Assembly (NCBI GenBank): GCA_949130495.1
Contig: OX422215.1
Coordinates: 6,797,302 to 6,861,301, forward strand
Direction of reading: 5' to 3'
Source: Sambucus nigra
Lineage: Eukaryota > Streptophyta > Magnoliopsida > Dipsacales > Adoxaceae
DNA length: 64,000 nt
Shown: positions 35,355 to 45,952 of the stretch, in pieces
How the letters are laid out: every line of letters begins with the position of its first letter
Position numbering within the stretch: the first letter of the stretch is position 1
Made by a program: the position numbers and the translations under genes
Notes under the pieces: model-generated
Databases searched by the model: none
What the model saw: the letters and a program-made list of their open reading frames with translations, nothing else
Told to the model about the DNA's origin: nothing

Positions 35355-35939
35355 GAATTTCAATGTAATTGTTAGTACACATATGTAACTTGTAATTTAT
35401 TTTGAATTTTAATGAAAGACTTTCATTTTCTGTCTGCAAATTTGTATTGCTATTGTCTTGTGCTTGTCAAACACGTTATATTTGTGCTTGCATAACAATA
35501 TTGTGTGGTTCATCGACCAACTTAATACTAAAAAGTTACAAGTATCAGAAATGTTAAAAATGTTAAAAATTCTTCCAACCAACCAAGGTTGTTAAATTGT
35601 GCTCGTCGACCAATTATAGTTAGTGAGAGTTTTTATCCCCGACCAGCTATACTTGGTAAATTTTTGTCTTTTTCATAAAATGTGCCCGACCAACCAAGGT
35701 CGATGATTTTTCCTCGTCGACCAACTACAGTTAGTGGGTTATTTATCCCCGACCAACTATACTTGGTTCAGTTTGGAATATTTGTTCTTCGAGGAACTTT
35801 TATGTAATAAACTTACTTCCCGACCAACATAAGTTGGCATTTGAGATAATATCTTACTTCTCGACCAACATAAGTTGGCATTTGAGAGCATATTTTGTTT
35901 CTTAACCAACCGAGATTGGCCTTTCGTCGATCATCTTGT
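35355..35939. repeat. 3' region of C, ACCAAC-type short repeats
   Basis: Non-coding. Many short inverted repeats built from CGACCAAC and GTTGG occur, for example CGACCAACATAAGTTGGCAT at about 35821 and again about 39 bp later. Several CGACCAACTAYAVTTRGT copies lie between 35605 and 35770. Confidence 0.7.
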
Positions 35940-36360
35940 GTTCTTGCTCTTTTACCAACCGGAGTTGGTGTGAGTTCGAACTATCATATCCACTAGCTCT
36001 TTTACCATTCTGAGTTGGTCACGCTAGTGTACGACTCCTAACCAAAGGAGTATAGTTTGTTCTCGCCCTTTTACCAACCGGAGTTGGTCGTGGGTTTGAA
36101 CCATCGTGTCCACTAGCTCTTTTACCAACCTGAGTTGGTCACACTAGTGTACGCCTCCTAACCAAAGGAGTATAGTTTGTTCTCGCCCTTTTACCAACCG
36201 GAGTTGATCTGAGTTCGAACTATCATGTCCACTAGTTCTTTTACCAACCTGAGTTGGTCACACTAGTGTACGCCTCCTAACCAAAGGAGTATATTTTGTT
36301 CTCGCCCTTTTACCAACCGGAGTTGGTCGTGGGTTTGAACTATCATGTGTCGAGCAGCGT
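35940..36360. repeat. About 120-bp tandem repeat of C
   Basis: TCTCGCCCTTTTACCAACCG begins units at 36061, 36181 and 36300, preceded by a variant unit from about 35944 and followed by a partial one. Each unit holds two copies of a small hairpin, ACCAACCGGAGTTGGT and ACCAACCTGAGTTGGT. The same sequence also occurs inside C's pol at about 38280-38370. Confidence 0.88.
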
Positions 36361-36466
36361 AGTGTTAAACACACTAGTATTCCCCGAAAAACTTTCAATA
36401 AAAGGAGAGAAGATTGTGAAATATCATCGTTTTATTCATATTGATGGAACTGCTTTACATTTTACA

Positions 36467-37560
36467 TCACTGATAATACTTGCGTAGGTGTTCAGCATTC
36501 CATGCATTCTTAAATTCCTCTCCTTCTAGAGTTTCTATTCGGTAAGTTCCTGGTCGGACAACTGCAGTAACTCGGTAAGGCCCATGCCAGTTTGCTTCCA
36601 ACTTATTGTGCTTCTGAATGACCTTCTTTAGCACATAATCTCCTTCTTTTAAGTCGCATTTTTTCACCCTCTTGTTGTAGAACAGGGCTGTTCGCTGTTG
36701 ATAAGCACCATTCCTAATGGCTGCCTCTTCTCTAACTTCCTCGAGCATATCCAAATCCAATCTTCTCATTAAGTCGCTGACTGGGGAATTGAAATTCAGC
36801 ACTCTATATGTTGGAAGACCCAACTCGGCAGGTATTACAGCCTCACTTCCAAATGCCAGCATATATGGTGATTCTCCAGTTGCTGCTCGGGGAGTTGTTC
36901 GGTAAGCCCACAATACTGATTGTAGCTCATTAATCCAATTAGCCTTGGCCTCACTTAGCCTCTTCTTCAAACCATTTAGTAATGTTCTGTTCATCACTTC
37001 AGTCTGTCCATTGCTTTGAGGATGGCCTGGTGCTGAATGAGTCTTCAAAATGTTTGATTGACGACAATAGGCAGCAAACTCCTCATTATCGAATTGTGTT
37101 CCATGGTCTGTGATGAAGGCATGAGGGAGACCATATCGGCAGATGATATTCTTCCAAACAAACTGGTACACCTTCTCGTATGTCATGTCAATAAGTGGCT
37201 CAGCTTCTACCCACTTAGTAAAATAATCTACTGCAACGATGAGGTACTTGAATCTTCCTCGGGTCGTTGGCAGTGGTCCAACCAAATCAATTCCCCACAT
37301 GGAAAAGGGCCAAGGGGAAGTTATGGGTGTCAACAATGCTTGTGGAGTTCGTCGGATGGAGGAAAAACGTTGGCACTTATCACATTTCTTGGCATAGGCT
37401 ATACAATCAGCCCTCATCGTTGGCCAATAATACCCCTGCGTCATCACTCTTTGCAAAAGTGTCCGACCTGCTATATGTGCTCCACAAGATCCTTCATGGA
37501 TTTCTTCAATCAATTATTTCACCTCGGAGGGATGCACACATCTTTGTAAACCTGCCATAA
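36467..37560 (-). pseudogene. pol: Integrase of element C
   Basis: The frame is open from 37513 to 36467 and continues the RT frame after one stop (37514-37516). The zinc domain has HEGSCGAH and CDKCQRF. The catalytic core keeps all three acids: GIDLVGPLP, ITDHGTQFD and NGQTEVMNR. The C-terminal domain (LKEGDYVLKKVIQKHNKLEANWHGPYRV) ends EHLRKYYQ. The domain looks intact, but no unbroken Gag-Pol could supply it. Confidence 0.9.
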
Positions 37561-37779
37561 TTCCTCGTCTATACAAAACACCATTAATTAGTACATACCG
37601 AGCAGCTTTAAACTTCAATTTCTTGGCAGTGATCTTATCCTCCGATAATTCTCCTTCCTCGACATATGCCCTGATGGGATCCATCCAAGATGGTCCTAAA
37701 TCAAGAGTAATAATATTCATCGTCAAGTCTTCATCTATGCTTCGACTTTCTAACACCTCAATTGGTATCATTCTTCGCA

Positions 37780-38200
37780 ACTCGGTACGAGTAGCTGATG
37801 CTAGTCGGGCCAGTGCGTCTTCTTGTGCATTCTCCATTCTTGGTATTCTGATCAACTGAATGGCATCAAATTCTGCCAACAACTCCATCGCCTTTGCATG
37901 ATACTTGACCATTAATTCTCCTTTAACTGCATATGTTCCCATCATCTGATTCACAATTAATTGAGAATCACTGAATACCATCACTTGTTGCGCTTCCATA
38001 ATCTTTGCTAAATTAAGACCTGCTATCAAGGCTTCATACTCAGCCTCATTATTGGAAGCTTTGAATCAGAATCGTAAGGCATATTCCACGTCAATCTCGT
38101 CTGGGGTGTTCAAAACAATCCCTGACCCACAACCTGTTGTGCAAGATGACCCATCTACATATAATCTCCATGTAGGCAACTCGTCTTCAAATTTCTTATC
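37780..38200 (-). pseudogene. pol: Archaeal-type RNase H of element C
   Basis: Motifs on the minus strand: [55 protein letters not shown] and [15 protein letters not shown]. All four acidic positions are kept. One TGA near 38064 interrupts it between the first and second motif. Confidence 0.85.
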
Positions 38201-38277
38201 TGACAGAGTTCCTCGGTGAAATATCTGATGTTTCCTTTCATCCTCCCCTGGTATTTTTCGTTCTTTGTCGACCATCT

Positions 38278-38412
38278 CTTCTCGCCCTTTTACCAACCGG
38301 AGTTGGTCTGGGTTTGAATTTGATGATCTTTCTACATCCACAAGCCCTTTTACCAACCGGAGTTGATCTGGACTTATGCCTGTTGATCCTGTAACATCCA
38401 CAGGTTGGTCAG
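38278..38412 (-). repeat. Coding linker of C pol built from the 3'-region repeat
   Basis: Between the two RNase H domains the DNA GCCCTTTTACCAACCGGAGT occurs at 38284 and 38344 (60 bp apart). It matches the 3' tandem repeat at 36061 onward. On the coding strand it gives the peptide PDQLRLVKG twice, separated by LVDVERSSNSN. Confidence 0.85.
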
Positions 38413-38479
38413 CGAGCAACTTTTTCTCCCCGGGGGTATCAGGATATGTAAATTCTGCTATAAAGTCTGCTACAGCCTG

Positions 38480-39640
38480 CCCTTTTAATGATCATCTGGG
38501 TTCATACACAATATCATATTCACCGAGCTCTATTGCCCAATACATCAGTCTTCCTGATTTTTTTGGCTTATGAAGGGCTTGTCTCAATGGCATGTCGGTA
38601 TATACGACGATGGTATGGGCCTGGAAATATGGCCTCATTCTTCTACTTGCTTCAATTAATGCCAATGCCAATTTTTCCAACTTTGGGTACCTGATCTCTG
38701 CACCTCGGAAAGCCTTACTTGTGTAATAAATTGGCTTCTGGACTCCATTCTCCAATCTTATCAATGCCGAGCTGACTGCATTCTATGATACTGCCAGGTT
38801 TAAGTATAATTTTTCTCCCATCACTGGCCTGGACAGCAGTGGAGGTGTTCCCAGATATTTCTTCAAGTCTTGAAAGCCTTTTTCACATTCATCATTCCAT
38901 TCGAAAGTTTTTCGGAGTGTTTTGAAGAATGGAAGGCACCTATCAGTTGCTCGAGATACAAATCTATTGAGCGCTGCAACTCGTCCTGTAAGACTCTGCA
39001 CTTCTTTCTTCGTCGTTGGAGATCGCAACCCTAAAAGAGCTTTGATCTTTTCTGGATTCGCTTCAATGCCTCGCTGATTGACGATGTATCCGAGGAACAT
39101 TCCTTCTCGTACTCCAAATGTGCACTTCGTCGGGTTGAGCTTCATTTGGTATTTATCCAGTTGATCAAAGGTCTGACCTAAGTCAACTAGATGATCAGCA
39201 GCTTTATTGCTCTTTGTTAGCATATCATCGACATAAACTTCCATATTGCAACTGATTTGTTCGGCAAAAACCTTGTTCATCAGCCACTGGTATGTCGCTC
39301 CTGCATTTTTCAAACCAAAAGGCATAACATTATAACAATAAGTTCCCCTAGGGGTAATAAAAGAAGTACTTTCCTTGTCTTTAGGTTTCATTTTAATCTG
39401 GTTGTAGCCAGAGTAAGCATCCATGAAGCTGAGCAGCTCGTGTCCCGAGGTAACATCCACTAGTTGATCAATTCTGGGCAATGGAAAGTGATCCTTTGGG
39501 CATGCCTTGTTGAGATCGGTGAAATCAACACACATTCTCCATTTATTGTTTTTCTTCTTCACCATCACTACATTTGCCAACCAGTCTGGATACTTCACAT
39601 CTTCAATGAATTGGGCTTTCTGGAGCTTCTCGACCTCCTC
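38480..39640 (-). pseudogene. pol: Reverse transcriptase and first RNase H of element C
   Basis: Open from 40441 down to 38783 in one frame. RT motifs: WRMCVDFTDLNKACPKDHFP, FMDAYSGYNQIKM, MPFGLKNAGATYQWLMN, catalytic YVDD at about 39225-39236, and LTGRVAALNRFVSRATDRCL. RNase H follows with a TAG near 38775, then ALIRLENGVQKPIYYTSKAF, YTDMPLRQALHKPKKSGRL and AIELGEYDIVYEP. A second stop near 38490 ends it. The RT domain itself carries no stop. Confidence 0.9.
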
Positions 39641-39879
39641 CTGTATAGTTTGATTCTTCTCGGGACTAAATACTCTTCTTCTTTTCTTTACAGGCTTGAT
39701 CTCCTTATTCACATTGAGCTCGTGACATAAGAAGTTTGGATCTATTCCTGGCATGTCTTCATGACTCCACGCAAAAGTTTTCTTCCTGTTTCTCAAGAAA
39801 GTTATCAACTCCTGTTTTATTGAAGCATCTAACGACGAACCTATCTGGGTTACTCGTTCAGGATGCTCGTCGTCCAGAA

Positions 39880-40545
39880 TAACATTTTTTGTAGATTCCA
39901 CCACCTGTCCTTTTACAAGTTGGGATTCATCCCTGGGATCAAGTGTTTCAATTTTTGTACCTTCTTCCACCTGGTAGGTAGTAGTCTTTTTCCTTGATTC
40001 TTCAAGCTCCTCTTGCTCGGAAGATGAATAATAGCATTCCCGAGCTACTTTTTGATCACCCTTCACAACTCCTACTCCAAAATTTGTTGGGAATTTTAAG
40101 CACTGATGTACTGTAGATGGAACTGCTTCGAACTTCTTCAAACCAACTCTTCCCATGATGATGTTGTAAGCTGACTGCACATTCTTATCCATCACAAAGA
40201 AGCGTATTTTTTTTGTTCGACAAGCAGGCCAAGTTCCAATGAATATATCTAACTTGATCGTCCCAAGTGGAAAGACTTTCTCGCCAGCAAAACCCAATAG
40301 AGGTCTGTGATAAGGTTCCAATTGAGATAATTTCAAATTTAAACTGTCAAAGCATGAATAGTACATGATGTCTGCCAAACTACCATTATCTACCATCACT
40401 CTCGAAATCATTACTTCTTTCATCCTCATTTTGATCACCAAAGGGTTGTCGTGAGGGTAAAGAACACCTGCAAGGTCATTTTTTGAAAAACCGATGACCA
40501 GCTTCTCTTTGTTTACCTTCCTCGGGCGATCCTCTTTAGCTAAAT
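39880..40545 (-). pseudogene. pol: Aspartic protease region of element C
   Basis: The active site VMVDNGSLADIMYY lies at about 40396-40355 (D-N-G-S core as in related Tat elements). It is followed by LEPYHRPLLGFAGEKVFPLG and IMGRVGLKKFEAVPSTVHQC. A linker leads to the RT-leading segment VKKRRRVFSPEKNQTIQEEV. The region is open in the RT frame; the frame changes upstream, near 40600-40760, relative to gag. Confidence 0.85.
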
Positions 40546-42374
40546 TTATACGTTGAATGTATGAGCAAGCCCGAGCCTCACCGAGGTAAGCTTTTCTTTC
40601 TGCAGTAAGGTCTCCTCCTCCTGCATCTCCTCCTGTGATAACATTACAATCAAATGACCCAAAACGTATGGAAAATACCTCTCGTTCTGGCTGCCTTGGT
40701 TTCTTGGGAAGATCGGGGTCATCTTCTGTATCATCTTCATGATCCCTTTTCTTTTTCTCCTCTGCTCGACGGGAGATCTAGACCTTTCTCTAGTTCGGTC
40801 ATTATTCCTTCTTTCGCCTCCTCGATCAACATACTTCGCTAGCTTCCCTCTTCCAATGAGTGTTTCAATCTCGTTCTGAAGAGCTATGCAATTTTTGGTC
40901 ATATGGCCGTGATACTTATGAAACTCGCAATATTTATCCCTGTTCCTCAGGTCAGGGTCTGACCTCAGTTTCTTTGGCCACTTTACTTCCTCATTATTCT
41001 TGATTTCTTCCAAGACATGATTAATACCCATTTTCAAAGGAGTATAATTATCGAATTTCTTCAGGACTTCCCATGACGATTTATTATTCTTGGAATGCTT
41101 GTCACCGCCATTGCCCTTATGCTCTTTCTTCTTGGATTTGTCGACTTCCACCTTGGTCTCCTTATCCATGTTCTTCTTTGCAGCCATAGCCTCCTCGGTA
41201 TTCATGATTTTGTCCGCTTTTGCCATCAACTCTGACATAGTTGTAGGTGGATCTTTGGCCAAAGTGTAGTACAACTTGTTAGGCAACAACCCACTCATCA
41301 AGGCGGTTATTGCTGTCTTTTCTTCATAATCTATGACTTATAGCTTCTCGTTATTGAAACGAGTTATGTAATCTCTAGTACTCTCACCAGATTTTTGTCT
41401 AACACTTAACAAGTGTGCTACTCTTTTTACCGGCTTTGCCCCAAAATAGAAATTGCCGATGAACAACTCGGCCAACTAAAAGAAAGTTGAAATCTTACCC
41501 CGAGGAAGATTGTTGTACCATATCTGGGCAGATCCAGTAAGAGTTCCCGAGAATGCTCTGCATCTCATCTCGTCGGGGACAACATAGATATCGGCAGCAG
41601 CTTGATATTGCTCTATGTGTAGAACATGATCTATCTTTCCATCATATTTGGGGTCACCACTGGTGCTTTAAACTTTGACGGGGTAGGAAAACCCACAATG
41701 GCCTGGACAAAAGGTGTCCCTTGAACAAAAGTTTGTTGTAAGGGATTCTTCGCCTTAGCCATTTCTCCCAATCTATCCTCCAAGCGCTGAATGGAACCTT
41801 TCCACGCATCATTTTACTCCTCGGGCCTATTAGTTCGAGCAATTGATTGTTCTGAAGTAGCCTACTGAGATCTATCTTGACGAGCAACTGGTCGTGATTG
41901 TGCTGATCCTTCTCTTAGATCTGATGGTCATCGAAAACTCCTCGACATGGTCTTAGGTGGACTCCTATTCCTCCTAGGGCCTAATCGACTGAAAGGAGAC
42001 ACCCTACTCAGTCTTTCCAAGGCACTGGGTCTTTCTGGAGAGAGAGTGATACGTTGATCAGTATCTGTAGCCCTTATTGACGAAGTTCGCCCTGGTTGAT
42101 AAGAAAAATCATCAAATTCCTCATTACGGTATGACTAAGTACGCCTGGATCGTGAAGAATGTAAATAGGTTTGCCTCTGACCACTTCGCTGTCCTGAACG
42201 TGTAGGTGCACCGCCATGAAGGGTCTGTATGAGTTGCCTCATTATTTCCTGCATGGCGGTTTGTCCTTGAGCCAGATTCATCACAATCCCAGCCAGATCT
42301 GGAGGTGCAGAGGGATTTGGAGGATTTCCAGCATTTCCAGCGTTTCGATTGCTGGATTCCGGGTTATCTGCCAT
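40546..42374 (-). pseudogene. gag: gag of element C (broken)
   Basis: The ATG at 42374, about 40 bp past the primer site, opens MADNPESSNRNAGNAGNPPN. Then comes LAQGQTAMQEIMRQLIQTLH, matching A. Stops occur near 42135, 41880 and 41820. The gag core follows in other frames, with the open stretch 41301-40546 holding PPTTMSELMAKADKIMNTEE. The knuckle CEFHKYHGHMTKNC (about 40928-40887) has its Cys and His residues intact. A frameshift near 40760 separates it from protease. Confidence 0.82.
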
Positions 42375-42414
42375 TGATGATGAATGATTTTTGGTGAAAA
42401 ACGATAATAGCAAT

Positions 42415-42434
42415 CGTTCCCACAGACGACGCCA
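42415..42434 (-). other. Primer-binding site of C
   Basis: On the minus strand it reads TGGCGTCGTCTGTGGGAACG, three bases inside the LTR. It is the same class of site as B's. Confidence 0.85.
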
Positions 42435-42437
42435 ATC

Positions 42438-43040
42438 TGTTGATGTAAAAAATTAGATCGCTCTAATTATTCAATCACAGATAAATGAATAAGACAAAGA
42501 ATTTTAAAGTGGTTCAGCCTTATAAGAATGGCCTACGTCCACTGTTATGTTATTGCTGAGTGTTTTGGGAATTCTCGATTACAAGTTCTATCAAGAAATT
42601 CCGGTTCCTTTGAATGAGGGTGATACAAGGTATTTATAGCCCTTAGGCTGTACATGAAAGGGTGATACATTAAATGATATACATATGAAAGGGTAACTCA
42701 TTTAATGCTCTTCAAGCGTGTGCGTAAAGATGATAAGCATTCAATGAATAGTTAAACTGTTGATTATCTGGCAATCAATGCTGTGGCCGAGATGCAGCTC
42801 GAACCGTCTTAGTTGCTCATCGTCCAAGAGTTCCTCGGAGCACTGGAGTTCCTTGGAGGACAAAAGTTCCTCGGAGGACTGGTGTTCCTCGGAAGACTGG
42901 TGTTCCTCGTAGTACACCTGTTGCTCGGAGTGAGTATGTTGGTCGGGGGAATGATCTTCCTCGTTGCTATTATGCCACGTAGCTTGACAAGTGTCTTCTT
43001 ATTATTCGTCCACATCCGCATACTAAATTTGGTATCAACA
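42438..43040 (-). repeat. Right LTR of C (5' LTR of the minus-strand element)
   Basis: 603 bp. A TATA-like CTATAAATA on the minus strand (42639-42631) probably starts the element's transcript. Confidence 0.93.
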
Positions 43041-43447
43041 AGAATATTATTATATTTGAGGTAGTTTGGATGAAATATCAATGGGTCTGCATAATGACGA
43101 AGTATCCTAGTTGCGCTATTTTGTCATGACTCTATTGGTTTGTATAATCATCAAAATTCTAGGCTTGTATGCATTATGATTGTTTTGTTCTTTGAGTTCA
43201 ATTTATTTTTTCACATGAGGCTAAATTTTGGATTGTTAAAGGTTTGCAATAAAAAAGAACTCCATGAACATGTTTAAGTGATTGGGTCATAATTTAATTG
43301 TCTCTAGTTCACACCCCTTCACGTTTGCTTACCACGTGACACAATTATGCTATAAGAGTATGGAAAGCTTATTTTATTTTTTATGTGTATTTTGTGGTGT
43401 TTATATCTATATATACATGCTTGTGCTTCATTGATATCTCTTGTGTG

Positions 43448-43509
<62 letters not shown>

Positions 43510-44192
43510 ATTATTCGTTTTTAAGTGTTTGCCTTGCTATCTAATCCATGTATGCTTTTAATTCATGTAGGTATCTATCTTGTTGCGAATTTTGTTTGAT
43601 ATCATATGCATATTATAGTACATCATAAGTGGTATCCTTTTGTTATTGCATCGTAGTTAATATCAACTAATATTTGTGTGGATTAGTTGAATTTCATTGT
43701 TGCCAATATATTTATAATTGTACTTGTCACTTTATACATCATCGCATGATAAACTTATTTTTCCATATTTCTTATCCCTTGTTTCGTTTAGGGGGAGAAT
43801 TTGTTTTAATTGGGGAAGAAATAAGTTATTTTATGTTCTTTATCCTTTGTCTATTCCTGAACAAAAAAGGGGAAGAAATGGTATCTAAACCTTTTATTCT
43901 GGGAGATCTAACTTAGGGGGAGACATATCCTTCATAGGTAGATCATGTTAGTCAAAGGGGTGAATTTATTTTACGAACTTTATATTGTTATATTCCCAAT
44001 GCATTTGATGATGTGTTTAAGTGTGAATGATTTTATCTCTAACGACAACTTTGTTAAAATGACAAAGCTTCTCAACTATATGTTGTGCCACACATTGTAT
44101 TTTTTTTTGGGTGGGATTGTGTCTAGATGTGCATGACGGCCCATAGGATTTTTATTATTGGTTTTGTCCCGGAATAGCCAAAGGGGGATATT
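43041..44192. other. Non-coding internal region of D, right of C, with repeated purine tracts
   Basis: AT-rich and without pol motifs. It contains three purine runs of the PPT type: AGGGGGAGAA near 43791, AGGGGGAGA near 43915, and AAGGGGGATATT at 44181-44192 directly before the 3' LTR. Confidence 0.65.
43452..43506. repeat. (TA)n microsatellite
   Basis: About 27 uninterrupted TA units inside the non-coding part of D. Confidence 0.95.
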
Positions 44193-45494
44193 TGTAAGGA
44201 CAAATTTCCAATTGAGTCAATTTGTAAGTTTTGGCTTTATTTCGGACAAAACTAATTGAGTTATAAGTTAGATGTTTGGTGTATTTCAAGCCTATGACAT
44301 TTGAAGAGTTGAAGACGTAGCGGCCAAGAATTCAAAGTTGATATCATGGCCGTTTTTTCGTGCCAAGTTTCACGTCATCAACATTTCATCATTCCCATGG
44401 TCTCCAAAGGTATGAATGCAATTAATATATATAGGACCTTGGAAATTTGTTTTCGGTGTATTATTATTAAAATTATTTTGAAAATGGTTTTATTATTTTT
44501 AAAGAAAAATAAATTTTCTGAAATGTCGTTAGAAGGTCGTTAGAACGACCGTGTTCGAATGACATCCCCAGTCGTTCAAACGAGATATCAAATGAGATTG
44601 TTTTCAAAATCTTTATTTTCTCGTTAGAAGTCTCGTTCAAACGTCATCGTTCGAATGGCATATTAAACGAGATTGTTTTCAAAATCTCTGAATTATCATT
44701 GGTAGCTCATTTGATCCAAGTCGTTCGAACAACCTGGGCAGTTTTCGACAATTTATGTTAGTTTTTAATTTTAAACCGTCCACTTCCCCATTATATTTTT
44801 ACCTATTTTAATAGTGCGGGAAGACAAATTTTTAGATAAACTTTTTACATTCTTTGAAAGGTTTTTGAGAGAAAATACTTCCAACAAAAATTCCCTCTTA
44901 TGTGTTAAGTTTTAAAGATCAAATTTCAACCAAAACACATGTTTACACCCATATCTTATTTGATCTAAGTTCCATAATATATATACATTTGTTTGAGATC
45001 ATTCGTGCGGTGGATTCCATTCATTTGAGTTGTGGTACGCACACGAAGAAAGGCTCCGTGTGTGATTGACGATAACTGATCCCCATCGATGGATTCCGAA
45101 TCTTGAAAAAATATTACCTAGATACATACTTAAGTTTAATCAAGATAAAATTTGGTCTAAACACAAAATCATTTAATTTGGTGCTAGTATAATATCGGGT
45201 AACTTAATTTAATTTATTTCAAGTCAACAAATTAATTTTGGTAAAATTGGTGTTTAATTTGTTTAGCCTATATTAAACTTGAATTAATTATTATTGGGCT
45301 AATTAAAGACTTGGTTTGAATTAACTTTGTTTTGAAAAGAAAAGTTCCAACATTTGTTGAGTTCAATTTTAATTTGAAGAAATTAAGATTTGATGTTTTG
45401 ATTTGTGAGTTTGTAAAAGAAAGTTTTGAAATTTGGTATATCATTGAACCATCATCTTTTTATAATTAAAATTTGGGACATCACATTTCCAACA
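44193..45494 (+). repeat. 3' LTR of element D
   Basis: 1302 bp, TGTAAGGAC...TTCCAACA. It carries the same palindrome-rich segment (44520-44740) as the 5' LTR but lacks two blocks of it. Confidence 0.88.
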
Positions 45495-45499
45495 CCAAC

Positions 45500-45947
45500 G
45501 AATAAGGCACACCTGTCATCCAACGTGGCAAATCAACCTACCCACTTGGCATCAAATACACTTAGTCGGATGGAATGCTGACTAACACTAGAAGGTGGAC
45601 CAACAGGAATATCAAAAGTTACTCGGGAAAGAATGCCAACTGGCACTGAATTCCAAAAGCCTTATTTATTGTACACAGATGTAAATGATTGGAATATGCA
45701 AGCGTTCCATCTCTATGGTTTCACACCCCTATAAATGTATTATAATCCCTCAGCTCAAGGGACAACTTGAATCACATACACACTGAGCTCTTGTAACCAT
45801 CAAGTAATAACAACTCACAGTGGACGTAGGCTAATTTGTAGTTGAGCTACTTTGACAACTTCTTGTCTTGTGTGTGTGATTTAAGTGCTTTTACTTTTTT
45901 TATCTCTGATTATAAAATTTGAATCAATCCAATTTTAGACATCAACA
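45500..45947 (+). repeat. 3' LTR of A, remaining 448 bp
   Basis: It continues the segment that stops at 26287, after D and its duplicated CCAAC. It ends ACATCAACA, followed by GTGAT (45948-45952), which matches the duplication before the 5' LTR. Confidence 0.88.
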
Positions 45948-45952
45948 GTGAT

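Larger units (their letters stand above)
30635..43040 (-). mobile_element. Element C: young Tat-lineage Ty3/gypsy element, same family as A, nested in D
   Basis: Both LTRs are 603 bp (TGTTGATG...ATCAACA), with AGAAT on each side (30630-30634 and 43041-43045). About 11 differences between the LTRs by my count (about 2%) make it the youngest layer. On the minus strand: primer site, gag, protease, RT, RNase H, second RNase H, integrase. On the plus strand, between the pol end and the left LTR, lie a tandem repeat region and a multi-exon antisense gene. Pol from 40441 to 36467 is a single frame broken by only four stops. Confidence 0.93.
26288..45494 (+). mobile_element. Element D: copia/Sirevirus-like element with gag only, nested in A's 3' LTR
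   Basis: LTRs start TGTAAGGAC and end TTCCAACA, flanked by CCAAC on both sides (26283-26287 and 45495-45499). With element C removed, the internal region is only about 3.9 kb and holds a broken copia-type gag, a second zinc-knuckle-like motif and non-coding sequence. I find no protease, integrase, RT or RNase H. The iMet-type primer site, palindrome-rich LTR and repeated purine tracts before the 3' LTR suggest the Sirevirus group of copia elements. It therefore looks like a non-autonomous derivative of the TR-GAG kind. Confidence 0.8.
2669..45947 (+). mobile_element. Element A: old Tat-lineage Ty3/gypsy retrotransposon, split by B and by D (which holds C)
   Basis: The ends are two LTRs of 485 bp each once the insertion in the 3' copy is removed. 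They are flanked by the 5-bp duplication GTGAT (2664-2668 and 45948-45952). Inside, in order, are a degenerate primer site, gag, protease, RT, RNase H, a second RNase H, integrase, a repeat-bearing 3' region, an antisense gene and a polypurine tract ending at 26250. Element B occupies 8926-21571 and element D 26288-45494. The two LTRs differ at roughly 65 of 485 positions by my count (about 13%), making this the oldest layer. Every coding part carries stops or frameshifts. The gag start, PPT, LTR ends and antisense proteins match element C, so A and C belong to one family. The second RNase H and the antisense gene point to the Tat lineage. Confidence 0.9.
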
